From: Zonotrichia leucophrys gambelii
Taxonomy: Eukaryota; Chordata; Aves; Passeriformes; Passerellidae
Length of the DNA stretch: 64,000 nucleotides
Direction: 5' to 3'
Assembly (NCBI RefSeq): GCF_028769735.1
Contig: NC_088171.1
Coordinates: 145,845,917-145,909,916 of the forward strand
Of this stretch, positions 22,702 through 34,956 are shown one piece after another. The notes under the pieces are model-generated. The model was given only the letters and a program-made list of their open reading frames with translations. It ran no database searches and had not been told where the DNA came from. Within the stretch, counting starts at the first letter, position 1. Each line of letters opens with the position of its first letter. Position numbers and translations under genes: made by a program.

Positions 22702-22885
22702 ATGCATGTACAGATGGCTCACTCAGTCTTGTGGTGCCTCTGACAAGATAAAGACACGAGGAGCTGCAGGATGCTGCAGGTTACAAAGGGAAGCAGTGTG
22801 CATGCAGATGGCCTACACTGACCCGTGGTGCCTCTAACAAGACAGCAAAATGAGAAACAGCAGGATGTTACCGATAACAGGACAG
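22702..22885. repeat. Two-copy tandem duplication, 94-bp period
   Basis: Copy 1 starts at ATGCATGTACAGATGG (22702) and contains GTGGTGCCTCTGACAAGATA (22731). Copy 2 starts near 22798 and contains GTGGTGCCTCTAACAAGACA (22825). Both continue with AGCTGCAGGATG- or ACAGCAGGATG-like sequence. The copies differ by many substitutions, so the duplication is old. The unit resembles no family I know. Confidence 0.75.
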
Positions 22886-25194
22886 GCAAGAGCTTGACAA
22901 AATCTCTGTCAAAGTCAGAAGTTATCAGGGAAACTAGAGCATAAACACCAAATAAGGATTCAAAACCAGTGCTGATGGGGATGTGGTAACCAGAAATGAG
23001 CTGTTTGTTTGGAAGGGGTGAGGGTAGTAAAGGGGAAGATCTTGCATGGTAAAAGGGGAATATTGTGAGCCAGATTATGTGTTCACAACTCCCTGTGAGG
23101 CAGTGCTGAGCCTGACCAACACAGTTGGAGCAAGACTATAAAGATGGTATTGCTCCAAGTGTGATTGCATCTGACCCTCCTGTGCACTCAGGAGGGATCT
23201 GGATGCTTTTCCCATTGCTGGAAGGGAGCACCCAGAGGAAGTCGCTGAACCTCTTGGCTTCCACATTGAGTCAGTGTTGAAAATCCTATAAAGAAAATTT
23301 TGCTGTTGTGACATTTTGGGCATGATTTTGCTGTTGTGTGTACCCAATCTGGTTTTGAATCCAGAAACTGGTTTTCCTTGATTCAAAAAAGCTTGAACTT
23401 AATTCAAAGAAACCCTGCCTAATTTCAGCTCCTGATGCTATTACTATCCAGATGTGTAGATAAACAAGAAAGATAGTGACTTGGAGGGTGGGTTTAGGAA
23501 ATATAAGTTAATGGAAAGAATGCAATCAAAATCCCTGTCCTTGTTTTAGGTTTTTTCCTTGTTTAGGAAAAGACCCAGGGGCTAGAACTGAGTTTGTCCT
23601 CAGAGGTCACCTTGAGATTACTGTCAAAATCAGATTTGTAGGTGAAGATTGGACCTACAAGAAGGTGTTTAACAGATTACAAAGAGATTTGGCAGTTCTA
23701 GAGCTTATTGCACCAAGAAGTTTTCTGATAGGAACACAGCTCAGTATAGGAGACTATGACCAGGGAAAATGATTTCCAAAATACAGCAATAGGGTCAGGA
23801 CTGACTGTGGCCAGCTGCTCGTTCTGGTTGAGGAGGGTGGGCTTCAGTGCAATCCTGTTGTGAGGGAGGCTCAAGAGAGGAGCCAGTGAGAAACTGTGTC
23901 CCAGTAGGCTGTAGCCCAGTAAATAATATCCCAGGCAGTATCTGAATGGTGGGTCAGAAGAAAGTTTTCATGAGCATTCCAGCTGCCCTGAAATTCCCTC
24001 TCTGTTAGAATTATGTGGAAGTGCAAGAGTATAAATGCAAATATGCATTTAACTCAGTATCTCCTGCCTTTGTTTGTCACAGAGCTCAGCACTCAAAGAG
24101 TCAAATGATTCTCTGGGTAGTAATGACAGACTTTGTATTTGTAAAAAGTAGTTTTAGTTCAAAAAGGAAATTGACTTGAGAGGAAATTCTTATTCTTCCC
24201 CACCTCCTGTTTTCAGTGTTAATTTATGGATCTCTGTGACCACACTGCTCTCTTGGCTGAACAGGCTGGTTCCAGGATGTGACACTGCTGACAGCAGCCA
24301 CAGTCCCACACTGCATTGAGGGGGTAACTAAGGCACCAAATGTCTTTTGCTCCCCATGTAATGCTAGGACCTTCTAGGCAATAATTCAATGCTTCTTAGA
24401 CAACAAGACACTAAGAAGATTATAAAAATTACCATATAGTGACTTTGTTGCAGACAAATAATAATAACTCAGAAAATTAATTACTTGCAAATTAATAACA
24501 ATTTCTTATCACTCATTCATGTATGGAGTAAAAAAAATCAATATTAAAAAAAAATTCAGCAAACATAATTTCTTCTCTCCAATCTCATTTTAAGCCCAAA
24601 TCATTTTAATTACAGGTTCCACTTGGTCTGTCCTAATTCCTTTGGCGAGATAAAGGGGCACAGGAGGTTGGGGTCTTGTCCATAAGGTATTCTTTCTGTC
24701 TTTATGTCCTTATCAGTGACTGTTTGCCACCCTTTGCTTTTTACTGGTTTCTTTCTGACAAACTTTGCTTCCTACTGGTTTTGCCTCACTGGTGCCTGCC
24801 TCTTACTGTTTCTTACTATTTCCACTGCAATACTTTGTGTCACTGCTCTGGGGAGTGTCATGCACAGGCTGTGTTCCCTCAGGAGTGTCCCTGCCTCTTT
24901 GCTCTGGCAGGGACCCCTCTGAGGAAGGGCTAGTTGTGATAGCACAGGTGAGACAGACATTTCAGTTCTGAAATAAAAGCACCACTGGGAAGACAATGAA
25001 CCTCTATCCCAGGCCACGTTAGGCAGCAGGATTTCTCATCCTGACACTTGAGTTTCCCTCTGGAATGAGCTGGCCTTCCCTAGCTGGGCTTTGCTGGTCT
25101 GAAAATTACCTAAATATGCATCAGCTGTTACACTGTGCTTCCTGATGACCCTCATCCCCTCTGGAATTCTGTGCTTTTCTGTCCAAAGCTTTTG
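22886..25194. other. Mostly single-copy sequence
   Basis: Unique AT-rich sequence with a small direct repeat TTTTGCTGTTGTG (about 23298-23337). Overlapping open frames at about 24676-24971 are short and hydrophobic, with no known family. No gene is supported. Confidence 0.5.
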
Positions 25195-25525
25195 TCTTCC
25201 TTCCTTCCTTCCTTCCTTCCTTCCTTCCTTCCTTCCTTCCTTCCTTCCTTCCTTCCTTCCTTCCCTTCCTTCCTTCCTTCCTTCCGCACTTCCTTCCCCT
25301 TCCTTCCTTGCCACTTCCTTCCTCTTCCTGCCATTCTCCTCCTTCCTTCCTTCCGCCACTTCCTCCTTCCTTCGCCTCCTTCCGCACTTCTTCTCTTCCC
25401 ACTTCCTTCCGCCACTTCTTCTTCGCCCCTTCCTTCCTTCCGCATCCTCTTCTTCCGCCAATACTCTCTGCATCTTCGCCACTCTTCGCATTCCTCCGCC
25501 CTTCCGCCACCTCGCATCTTCCTTG
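25195..25525. repeat. (TTCC)n array grading into degenerate pyrimidine-rich sequence
   Basis: From 25195 to 25285 the plus strand has only C and T, with about 17 perfect TTCC units (25197-25264) and then shifted units. From 25286 to about 25525 the same motif continues but is broken by GCA, GCC and GCG interruptions that themselves recur (TTCCGCAC, TTCCGCCAC). All six frames stay open for 86-174 codons because the motif contains no stop codon. None is a gene. Confidence 0.95.
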
Positions 25526-28500
25526 TGCAAATCAGCTTGGCAAGATTAAAGAGGTTAACAAGTATTAAACAGAAAGACAGAAAATGGTTTCAGAGTTCCT
25601 CATCTGAGACCCCAGCTCCAGTGTTTTGGAAGGAATTTCCAGCAGCACTAAATAATTAGCTGTTGTACCAGCTACAACAGAGCTCATCTTCACAGCTGTA
25701 ATTACTGCATGCTTGTGACACCACAGATATTACCATTAACCCTGCATGTGAATCCTCATCTAATTTATTGTCTTAGTGGAGAGCAATTCTGTCTTTCCAG
25801 CTGAAAATTTGCAGCAGTGTTTTATCATGTTAATCTTCAGGTTATGATCTCTCCTCCATATGCACGGATTGCCTTCCCAGATGGAGCCTCAATTCAGCAG
25901 CTCCCGCTCTCAGGGTTCATGTGCAGTCTCTGACAATTTAGGACTTTTTCCAGAAAGCACAGCCAATCTCTGTTTCCATGCATAATGAAGTTCATTTAGC
26001 AAGAGCTGGTGTTTAGCGCACAGAAGGAAGAATATTCTGAGAGATGCAAGATGCTGAAAAGGCTAATTTATATAATTTATTTTAAAAAAATCTCTGTGTA
26101 ATATCCTGACCACACAGTGGACGAGTGTCCATGATGCCCACCTTCTGCTGGTGAATCTGCAAGAGAAGCCCCTGACCCCATGTCAGGTTATGAGACTCTC
26201 CAAAAAGTGTGGGCCTTTGTCATGTGAAAATAACACTGAAAAATCACAGCATAAGATGAGCGTAAACACTGTTACTTGATAAAACATTTCTATGGGAAAT
26301 TTGTATAAAACTAATTTTTTTTTGGTTAAAAAAAATCCTATCTTCTAAATTGTAGGGGTGTTAATGGAAAGTGCTGGTTAACATTTGAAGTTAGTTTCAA
26401 CTGAAGTTAGAAATTTAGTGCCAATTTCTTCTGATATAAATTAATTAGTCTAATTGGTATTGTCTAATCAATATCAATTTGATACAAGGAATTAAAAATG
26501 TAAATTTTTTTTCTCCTTTCTTTGCAGGTCTGTCTGAGTAAATTATATTTTCCCGCAAGTGAGCAAAGTATGTTATCCTGAATGTTAAAATACTTAAAAA
26601 TATAGATGAGGCTGAAAATGAGAGCATAAAGGGCAATGAATATGAGTTTCAAATTAAAATCTGTCAGTGACTGATAGAAGAGACAAATGAGTCAATGATA
26701 ATATGGTTAAAGAAAATAGCAAGGTATTATAAAAAGCCCATCTTGAGCAAAATTAATGGATGGGATTTAGAATTGTAAATGAATTACAGATGAAATGACA
26801 TATAGTGAAGAAGTATCCATGATCTGAAGTAGTAAATGTGGAATCATAAAAAACCCCATAGGATTGTAATAGTAATAAAACAAAGCATAGGCTCTTCAAA
26901 ATAAACATTTTCAAAAAAGTATACTCAAGTAACTTGCCCTCATTATGTTTTCAAAGAATTAATCACATTCATAACTGAGTTTATCTGAATCCATTTTTTG
27001 AAACAGGGAAATTCCCACATTCTAGGGGATTATGTGTATAATATAATAATCATCTTTATAACATAATATTATAATGATATAATATTTCACTGAGCCAGAG
27101 ATTAGGCAGTCAGATGTAAATCCCTACTAAAATTATGCCAGAAGTAATAAACTAACCCACTGTTTTTTTCTCCATCCTTATTGATAATATTCATCTCACT
27201 CACTGTCACTTCTTGTAAAACAGGCTTGATCAAAGAAACATCTCCATATTTTTCTTATTTAAAAAGAAATTATTGGTATGACTCACAAAGGTAGCTGGTG
27301 GGACTGGATTTCTTTATACCATTTGGATGAGTACCCCATAGCATTTTATCAAAACTAATTTATTTGGTGAGAATAGCAGAGGGACATACTAGGTGTTAAA
27401 CACAGGGCACAGAAAGTTAAAAATCCAGGTTTTGAAAGGAAAATATTCAGGATATTTATCAATGGGTACCCTAGGAGTTAATCAATGGTCCAGTGTTATT
27501 TGACAAGGGCAGGAGGGAAGTGGAGAAGTGATGGTGGGGATCAACTAATGAATGTTGCCTGAAAAATCAGCTGACTTGCGAAGTAGCAAATTATAAGAGA
27601 ACATGATGCTATTACTCTCTGACCTGGAATGCTTGAAGAAATGACTGAAAAGCCACAAAACAAGTTTTATCACAGACTGTGGTGCTGCACATTTTACACA
27701 TTGTATAAAGACAATGGGGATTTTGTGGTAAGAATCACTGTAAACTGAGACAATTACAATTAATTGCACTAGTAAAGACAGTCATTTATATCACTGGTGA
27801 TGGTGTGAAGGGTGGCTTATTCCTATTTTCTGTAGAAACCCCTCTCCTCTGGCTGGAGAGAGCACTACGTGATCTGTTTAGACTAGATGCTAATAACTAT
27901 TATAAAGAGTAATTAATCCCACCATTTTCCTTAGCAAATGGAAGAGACAGAGAGTTACAGGTTACAAATCTAAGGATGGGATGAAACTGCTTAAGCATTG
28001 ACACTGGCATTACATAACCATCTTCCTCAGGCCTCAGGTAAATGGATCCCCAAAAGTCTCAGGTTGTACCAGAAGTCAAACCAAGGACTGAAAGGATTGA
28101 ATAAATTTTTCTTTTCTTAAACTTTTCTTGATCTAATCTGCAGGAAATTCTTGCAGCCAGGGCCACATCACAGAGCCCCTGAAGACCTCCCCAGTGGATA
28201 TTTTTAAAAGGCTTCTGCGTCCACTCTCTAAGTATTAGATTCCTACATTATTCAGTGCTACATATTTTTATTCCTATCCCTCTTTGCATGGAAAATTTGC
28301 CTTATCATTTCTTCCAACCACTGCAGAGACTCCTGTCTCTCTAAGACATCTGTATTTTTTGGTGGTGGCATTAATTTGGGTTAAGAAATAGAAAGTTTTC
28401 CAAAAAGAGATTAACTATGCATGACCTGCAACTATGAAGGAAATATAATTTAACAGAATTATATGCAATGTTTATAATACTTTCCAGAAATATGCTAAAG

Positions 28501-30109
28501 AATTAAAGAAAAAGAAGGGTAAAATTCATTACCTTCCACTGGAAAAAAAGCCCAACCAAACTAACAACAAACAGATCTGGAGTCTTAAAATAAGCAGTTG
28601 TTCTTAATTTTTTCCAATAAGAACAGCATTTTTAACCTTGTTATCTGTAGCAGAATTTTATATCAGGAAAATATGGATTTTTTTTTTTCTGAGTTAATGG
28701 TTTAAGTAACAGTATAGCCCTTTGTAAAATTATTAATAGTGTAAAATTGAAAAAAATCCACATCAAGTACTTGTGGAATTTTAAAAAATTTTGTCAGATT
28801 TTTGCACATCCTGTAGACTTAGAAACTAGCCATTTGGTTAGTTTTAATTCTTTTTAGTCCTATCCCAGACCAAGTTATCCAAGAGAAAAATCTGACCTTC
28901 TGAAACAGGAAAGACTCTTTAAGATCCTCTTGTCCCTCTGGGGAAAAACCAAACCCTTCTAACAATACCTACTTACACAGATCAACAGTTCAGTACAGTA
29001 ATTTTCAGATACAAGATTCCTCTCTTAGCAAGACCATCACTGAAACAAACAAGCAATGGTATTAAGGACAATAGCAGAATTTAATCATTATTTGAATTGT
29101 TAAAGAGAGCATTAAAAAAAACTCCTTAATGTATCTTACATTACTTACAATAAAGATTCTTTTCTAAATGAATATTTTAAGAACAAATGAAAAATTTGAA
29201 TTTGAATCCTTTATTAAGCCAAACACACAAACATAATTTCTCATTTTTTCCTCAATTACCATGACTTTCTCTTCCAAAAGATTACTTCTAATCAACTTAT
29301 AGCTTTCATGAAAATATAGTCTTGTAATCTTTGGGTCACATTATTTTCTCAGTGACACAGATACGATTCAGTATAACTCAATTGAAATCAGTGGTATTGT
29401 GCTGAATTGATTCTAATCTGGCTAAAAATGCTAGGATCTAAATGTTGTCATTCTACAAAGACAGCAGCAAGAATAACTTCACAGATTTCACTTCATAACA
29501 CAAATTTTATATCTTTCAGTTGCAGGACAGAAAGCCTTTTTTTAAGCAGAGATAGACAGTCCTGATGCTCAGAAATTGAGTTTTATTTGAAGACTGTTGA
29601 TTTGCCTCATTGTCCCTGGACAAGAAAATATGGAAAACTTTTTCATTATGAGAAATAGAGCACTTTTCAAAAATAAGAGTTGAATACTTGGCTCTTTTCC
29701 ATCCTGATTTTTCTGCTCTGCATTAGCAACAGTCCAACATGCATCTGCTCAAGGGAGAATATGGCAAGATTTGTACATATAAGTCAGTCTTTGTAGCTTT
29801 GCTTTTATTCAGTCAGGCTCCAAGGCAGTCCATGGGGAGTAAAACTGCAGTGCTCTGAGGGTAAATAACAGCCAGCCAACTTTCTATTTGCCTGCAAAGA
29901 TCTATTTCAATCCTTTGGGAGTATTTGTTTACCAAAATGTTATTCTCTTGTTTTTCAACTATACCAGTTGGTCTTATAAAACAGATTATAGTTGCCTCTA
30001 ATTCTTATTTTGCCTGTGTCCTCTGACCATCATGGCTGTAATAGCCTTGACACAAGCAGGATATTAACCCTTTACAGTGGGACCCAGTAAATGGGACAGC
30101 ACAGCGGGC
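25526..30109. other. Long AT-rich single-copy stretch
   Basis: About 4.6 kb with almost no open frame above 75 codons and no recognisable repeat. It is rich in A and T runs, TAAT-type motifs and ATAATATAATAAT-like patches (for example 27040-27090). It could hold conserved regulatory DNA, but nothing in the sequence alone proves it. Confidence 0.5.
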
Positions 30110-30347
30110 AGTGGGAGCAAACACAGGACGTTCCTACAGGACATCAGGAAATTCTTTTTCACTTGAAGGGTAATAGAGCACTGGAACTGGCACAGAGAGC
30201 TTACAGAGTCTCCATCCTAGGAGATATTCCAAAGCTGTCTGGACAGGGTACTGGGCAACTGGCTGCAGGTGTCCCTGTTTGGGTAGGGGGGTTGGATCAG
30301 TGACCTCCAGACTTTCCTTCCAACCTCAACCACTCTGTGATTCTGTA
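30110..30347 (+). mobile_element. CR1 LINE 3' end, plus strand
   Basis: ACATCAGGAAATTCTTTTTC, AGAGCACTGGAACTGGCACA, GAGTCTCCATCCTAGGAGAT and GGGTTGGATCAGTGACCTCC lead to CCTTCCAACCTCAACCACTC and the tail TGTGATTCTGT. This is the canonical CR1 3' UTR. It is 5'-truncated and non-coding. Confidence 0.95.
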
Positions 30348-30788
30348 ACAACTAAATATCTAAAACTTTCCTTATCAAATCTCTGGTAGAACTAAATGCT
30401 TTAGGAAAAATGAGATTGGAGAAAAATTATCGTTTTCTCATGGTCTCATATAACATGATCTGAGTCCTCTTCCATTCTCCTGCTCTTAGCCAGTTTTGAC
30501 AACTCAGGTACATACAACTTAACTAAGAATGCATTTGCCTCCGGTTTGGATATTTCTTTACTATCATTTGTATTAAGAGTCGCTATATTTTCTTACATCC
30601 AAAGTTGTCATTGTAAGTCTTTTACCAGGAATATGAAGAGGCAAAGACACCAAGTCTCTCCTTTATACTGAAATGCTCTAATACATTTTATTTTCCTCAA
30701 AACCTATATTCCAGTCTTCTTCAGTGGATAAAATCAGACACGTAGCTCCAGATATTCAAAGTCTGGAGCACTAGCAAAAGTCAGATTT

Positions 30789-30807
30789 AAAAAAAAAAAA
30801 AAAAAAA
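30789..30807. repeat. Poly(A) run, 19 bp
   Basis: Nineteen consecutive A residues shortly before the next CR1 copy. CR1 does not use a poly(A) tail, so the run is not its 3' end. It may be simple slippage. Confidence 0.9.
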
Positions 30808-30849
30808 GAAAATCTGAACAGTTTAATGAGTTCCAAACACATGGGTTTT

Positions 30850-31256
30850 ATTGGAAAGTTCAGGGATGTTAAGTTTTGGGCTGGATTCATCCTTCAGAAG
30901 GGAAGGCTCTGGGAAAACCTTTTAGCAAATTTTCAGTGCCTAAAGAGACTTCAAGAGAGCTGGAGAGGGGCTCGTTTTGCAAGGATATGTAGTGATGGAA
31001 TATGGGTGAATGGCTTTAAAATGCAAAAGGGTAGGTTTAGGTTAGATAAAAGGAAGAAATTCTTAACTGTGGAAGACATGAGGCACTGGAAAAGTAGCTG
31101 TGGATGCCCCATTCCTGGAGGTGTTCAAGGCCAGGTTGGATGGGGTTTTGAGCAACTTGGACTACTGAAAAACATCTATGTCCATGGCAGGAGGATTGGA
31201 ACTTCACGATCTTTAATGTCCCTTCCAACTTAAACCACTTGATGATTGTATGATTC
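30850..31256 (+). mobile_element. CR1 LINE 3' region, plus strand, with tail
   Basis: GCTGGAGAGGGGCTCGTTTT, ATGGCTTTAAAATGCAAAAG, GGTTTAGGTTAGATAAAAGG, GAAATTCTTAACTGTGGAAG, GGAGGTGTTCAAGGCCAGGT and CCCTTCCAACTTAAACCACT are in CR1 order, ending TGATTGTATGATTCT. It differs from the copy at 30110 in subfamily-type positions. A 135-codon plus frame across it (30826-31233) is non-coding 3' UTR read as an open frame. Confidence 0.95.
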
Positions 31257-32210
31257 TAGTATTTGGTCTATCTTTGTTTTTAATCAAGAATGAGAAAAGT
31301 CTGTATGCCAGCCTGCTTCCATCCCACTAGATAAAACAGTTCCACACACAGCTTTGACACCATTACTGCCTCCATGCCAGAATAATCCCCAGTGTGGTTT
31401 TGCTGCACATCAACAAGGACTCTCATCAGCAGTGTTACATCTCAGTGACCCATCCCATACAGAAGCACTGACAAGATTTTGCTCTTTGGAGCCTAAATGC
31501 TTCCCTAATCCTACTTCACAGGCTACACCACTTATTTAATTTGGCTGTATAGATGTAGTTTATAACAACAGGAACCTGTAAGAAGTGCAGCTGATGTTGG
31601 GGATGTCACACAAACAATGCAGGGTATAGGTGTGATGGTGACACCACCGATGCCTACCCCAAAACTCTATCTTAAGCAAAGAATTTAATCAGCAGTTTAT
31701 CCAATTTTTTTTTTGTGTGTGGCTCAGCTGGTTAAAGATCTCAAGAATACATATTTCCTTGTAGTGCAGACAATTTGTCTGATGGGTATGGGAATACATC
31801 TTTGCTGCACAGGGACACTGAGAGGATTGATTAGGTAATAACTTGAAAGCACTATACAAGTGAACAGTGCTGTGCTATATAAATGCTAAGTATTGTTATT
31901 TTTCCTTACAAAAACAGTTCAGAAGTACCTGACAGGTTCACAACTAAGCCCTAAAACATAAATACTAAGAAATGTCCATCTCTGATTTTGTAATACTGCA
32001 CATGGCACTTAGGAGAATATTATGATGCTATCACCTGAGAAGGCTTGTTATTTTTGGTGAGGTAGCAAACTACTGGCAGCAAATAAGATTTGATATTATC
32101 AGTTGTTCATTTTTAAAGAGTAACTTCCCCTTGATTTTTTAACTCCTCCTTGTTTTTTTTTTTATTTTCTCTTGTACAGAAAGGCTGTGTGGAAGAATGC
32201 AGCTTCAGGG
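31257..32210. other. Single-copy sequence with one possible ancient repeat
   Basis: No gene recognised. 31822-31903 resembles a widespread ancient repeat 3' end and is listed separately. T-rich tracts occur at 31705-31715 and 32152-32163. Confidence 0.5.
31822..31903 (+). repeat. Possible ancient vertebrate repeat 3' end
   Basis: CTTGAAAGCACTATACAAGT followed by GTGCTATATAAATGCTAAGT and ATTGTTATT recalls the common vertebrate repeat ending AAGCGCTTTGAGATCC, GCGCTATATAAATGCAA, TATTATTATT. Similarity is partial and by eye. It could be a remnant of an old LINE/SINE 3' end, or chance. Confidence 0.35.
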
Positions 32211-32366
32211 TGCCCTGATTTCAGCTGGGATAGAGATAATTTTCTTCCTAGAGTAGCTGGTACAGTGCTGTGTTTTAGATTTGGTATGTGAATAAGCTTG
32301 GCAACAGTCTAATGTTTTATTTGTTGCTAAGTAATGTTTACCCTCAGTGAAGGAATTTTCAGCTTC
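32211..32366 (+). mobile_element. ERVL-type LTR 5' fragment, plus strand
   Basis: It starts TGCCCTGATTTCAGCTGGGA and continues TAGAGATAATTTTCTTCCTA, GTAGCTGGTACAGTGCTGTG, GTTGCTAAGTAATGTTTACC and GGAATTTTCAGCTTCTGG. This is the first quarter of the avian ERVL-type LTR also found at 16649-17221. It is cut off at about 32366, where CR1 sequence begins, so a CR1 insertion or a deletion removed the rest. Confidence 0.8.
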
Positions 32367-32797
32367 TGGAGGGCTACAAAGATGGGGAAGAGCCTGGAAG
32401 GGAAGCCATACATGGGGCAGCTCAAGTCACTTGGTCTGCTCAGGCTGAAGAAGAGTCTGAGGGGAGACCTCACTGTGGTCTTCAGCTTCCTCAGGACTGG
32501 AGACAGAGGGGCAGGTATGGGTCTCCTCTCTGGTGACCAGTGACAGAACCCAGGTGAATGGCCTGAAGATGACTCAGGGGATGTTTAGGCTGGGTATCAG
32601 GAGGAGGTTTTTCACCCACAGGGTGGTTGGGCACTAGAACAGCGTCCCCATGGGAGTGGCCACAGGATCAAACCTGACAGACTTCAAGAAGCATTTGGAA
32701 AATGCTCTCAGGCAAATGGTGGGATTGTCTTGTGCAGATCCAGGAGCTGGACTTTGATTATTCTTGTGGTTCCCTTCCAAATCAGGACATTCTGTGA
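32367..32797 (+). mobile_element. CR1 LINE 3' region, plus strand
   Basis: CTGAGGGGAGACCTCACTGT, GGTTTTTCACCCACAGGGTG, GTTGGGCACTAGAACAGCGT and CATGGGAGTGGCCACAGGAT are followed by TTCAAGAAGCATTTGGAAAA, GTTCCCTTCCAAATCAGGAC and ATTCTGTGATGG. All are CR1 3' features in order. The copy is diverged and lacks a long tail. Confidence 0.85.
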
Positions 32798-32921
32798 TGG
32801 TTTAAAAGGCATCTGGACCTGGCACTGGATAATGTGGTTTAGGGGTTTAGGAGTTACACTGGTAGCACTTAGTTGCTGGTTGGAATTGATGAATACCTTT
32901 TCCAACCTTGACAATTCTATG
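32798..32921 (+). mobile_element. Second CR1 3' end stacked behind the first
   Basis: GGCATCTGGACCTGGCACTG, GATAATGTGGTTTAGGGG, GTTGCTGGTTGGAATTGATG, CTTTTCCAACCTTGAC and AATTCTATG form another, different CR1 3' terminus directly after the first one's ATTCTGTG. Two complete termini in series imply two insertions, the later one landing at the tail of the earlier. Confidence 0.75.
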
Positions 32922-34728
32922 TCATTGATAGAAAAAATAGAAAAAAAAAAGGAAGCACCTACAAAAGACTGACATCAGTTAGAAGCCTGAAATGGACATT
33001 TTGAACACATCTTTCTCACCAAGATTTCAGATCTCTTCCAGCACTCTGGACTCTGCTGTGCAACCCCACGTGCCCAAGGGTTGAGCATCGTCCTGGAGCA
33101 GGTGTACACAGAGGCTTGGGGATCTGGAGGCACACAGCCATGTTTCTGTAACAAATGCCTATGCATGCAGGGAGAGGTGAAGAGACCTGGATTCAGCTTA
33201 TTCCATAGGCTCACTTAGTGGAGGGAACAAAAGATTTTGGACTCCAGTAAAGTATTAGGAGGGATACCTGTACATTTGCAAGACAGATGTACATTCCCTC
33301 AAAAAAGAAAGCTGAACAGCTCCTGAACTGACAGAGGAAATGCTGCACACTGCAACCCAAAATATTAAAGAGAACATGGTTGTGGGATTTTTCTTACTTT
33401 TCTATAAAATGTGTAACTCAGTAACTTCTTAACTAGTACTAAAATTGTTGCCAATCATGAGCCTGTAAATCTCTGCCAGAAGGGCACAGGAGCCATCTGT
33501 AAGCTGCAGCCACTCTTGTTCTAACTCTTGGTGTATCTAGAAAAATTAACATGGTATTTAAGTTAAAGAGACTAATGAGAAGAACCCAAAGTATGTAATA
33601 GTCTGTCTTTGTGTCATAACCAAGAACAAGACTCCCAGACTAAAGACAGTGACTACTTCTGCAATTTGTATGCTGTAATGAGGAACTAGCTCTAATTATC
33701 CTCATTCTTATCTTCTGTATTTTTATACGCTTCAGCTATAGAAAGTTCTCTTTCCTAACACTTGTTTTAACAGTTTTGTTTTCCTATCTTGTTTCTCAGA
33801 TATTACATGGAATACTTTATTTTTCCTGAAAAGTTATGTTTCCCGTGTGTGCTATTGAATAATCATGTTTTAATCAATGCTACTAAATCTGAACTATCTC
33901 TTGTGCTTCCAGGTATTGATTATACTCTCTTCACTTATTTTATTTCTGTAAAACACTGCAATATTTTCTGCATATGGGATCAATCTTTAGGCTCAGATCT
34001 CTCTCCAATCACCATCATTAAGGTCATCTAGATGATCAGAAAAGACCTAAGCTCATGAAATATTATGACGTCTTTTCCCATGCTGACAAAACTACTTCTA
34101 TGGTTGTAAAAAGTCAATTAAGTCTTTCCCATATACAAAATAAAGTATTTTATGTTCCATATTTATTTATATTGTTGCTTTTTCAGGTATTATTGAGACT
34201 GGAATTCAGCCTACATTATGCAAATCAGTCAATTGTTTCAGCCATGGAGTTAATTGCTCAGTTGCTCATTATTTCCAGTACAATGTCAAACTTCAGAGAA
34301 ATTCTTATTACTGGGATCTATGCTGGCCTCAGCAGCAACTTTGTTTTCATTGCTGAGCCACGAAATCTAAAGCTGGACTCTATGACAAACACTCCAGTAC
34401 AAATTTACAGATATATTTGAGTTATCTGAAAACTCAGCTGAGTCCAAGCTTTGAATGGGGATGATCACAGCTGTTGGGAAAAGCAGAATTGTGGGACTGT
34501 ACCTGCAAAATCAATTGTACCACTGTGGCTGTTAGAGTGCATGTCCCTCTCAACCATGGCAGTGTGACCAGGGTAAGAGTAATTAGAAAGGTAAAGAGTT
34601 TATTAATTTAAACCCAGTGAAGATATCAGCACAGTGATGAGAAACTCTGAGCTTGGTGGAAGTGGACTTGTGGAGTGGGATACCACTGAGCAACAGAAAC
34701 TTTTTAAAATATCAAAACTATTTGGTGC
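32922..34728. other. Single-copy sequence, no gene supported
   Basis: An open frame at 34055-34420 (+, 121 codons) is hydrophobic in the middle and preceded by a pyrimidine tract ending TTTTTCAG (34179-34186 region). It matches no family I know and its composition fits AT-rich chance sequence. A second, 33789-34031 (80 codons), is similar. No repeat was recognised. Confidence 0.45.
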
Positions 34729-34845
34729 AGAATCACAGAATCATCAAAGCTGGAAGGGATCTTCTTGCAATCACCTTATCCAAACCCCTGTTCAGGCAGG
34801 GTCAGGCAGACCAGGGAGCCCAGGACCATGTCAGAGGAAATGCAA
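34729..34845 (-). mobile_element. CR1 LINE 3' end, minus strand
   Basis: AGAATCACAGAATCATCAAA, GCTGGAAGGGATCTTCTTGC, CCAAACCCCTGTTCAGGCAG and CAGACCAGGGAGCCCAGGAC give the reverse complement of a CR1 3' end (tail at the left). About 115 bp; non-coding. Confidence 0.85.
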
Positions 34846-34898
34846 AGCAAAGGCTTGCTCATGGTGCGATGTGAAAGATGGAGAAGGGACCTTAATAC

Positions 34899-34956
34899 AA
34901 AAAAAAAAAAAAACAAACAAAAAAAACCCAAAAAACAAACAACAACAACAAAAACC
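34899..34956. repeat. A-rich low-complexity tract
   Basis: A run of about 15 A is followed by CAAA, AACCC and AAC units up to AAAAACC. It lies on the 5' side of the minus-strand CR1 remnant, separated by about 50 bp. The plus frames through it encode only Lys/Asn/Gln/Thr runs. Confidence 0.85.

Noticed and set aside
25036..25659. Open frames of 86-174 codons on both strands
   Set aside because: They run through the TTCC array. The motif has no stop codon in any frame, so these are not genes.
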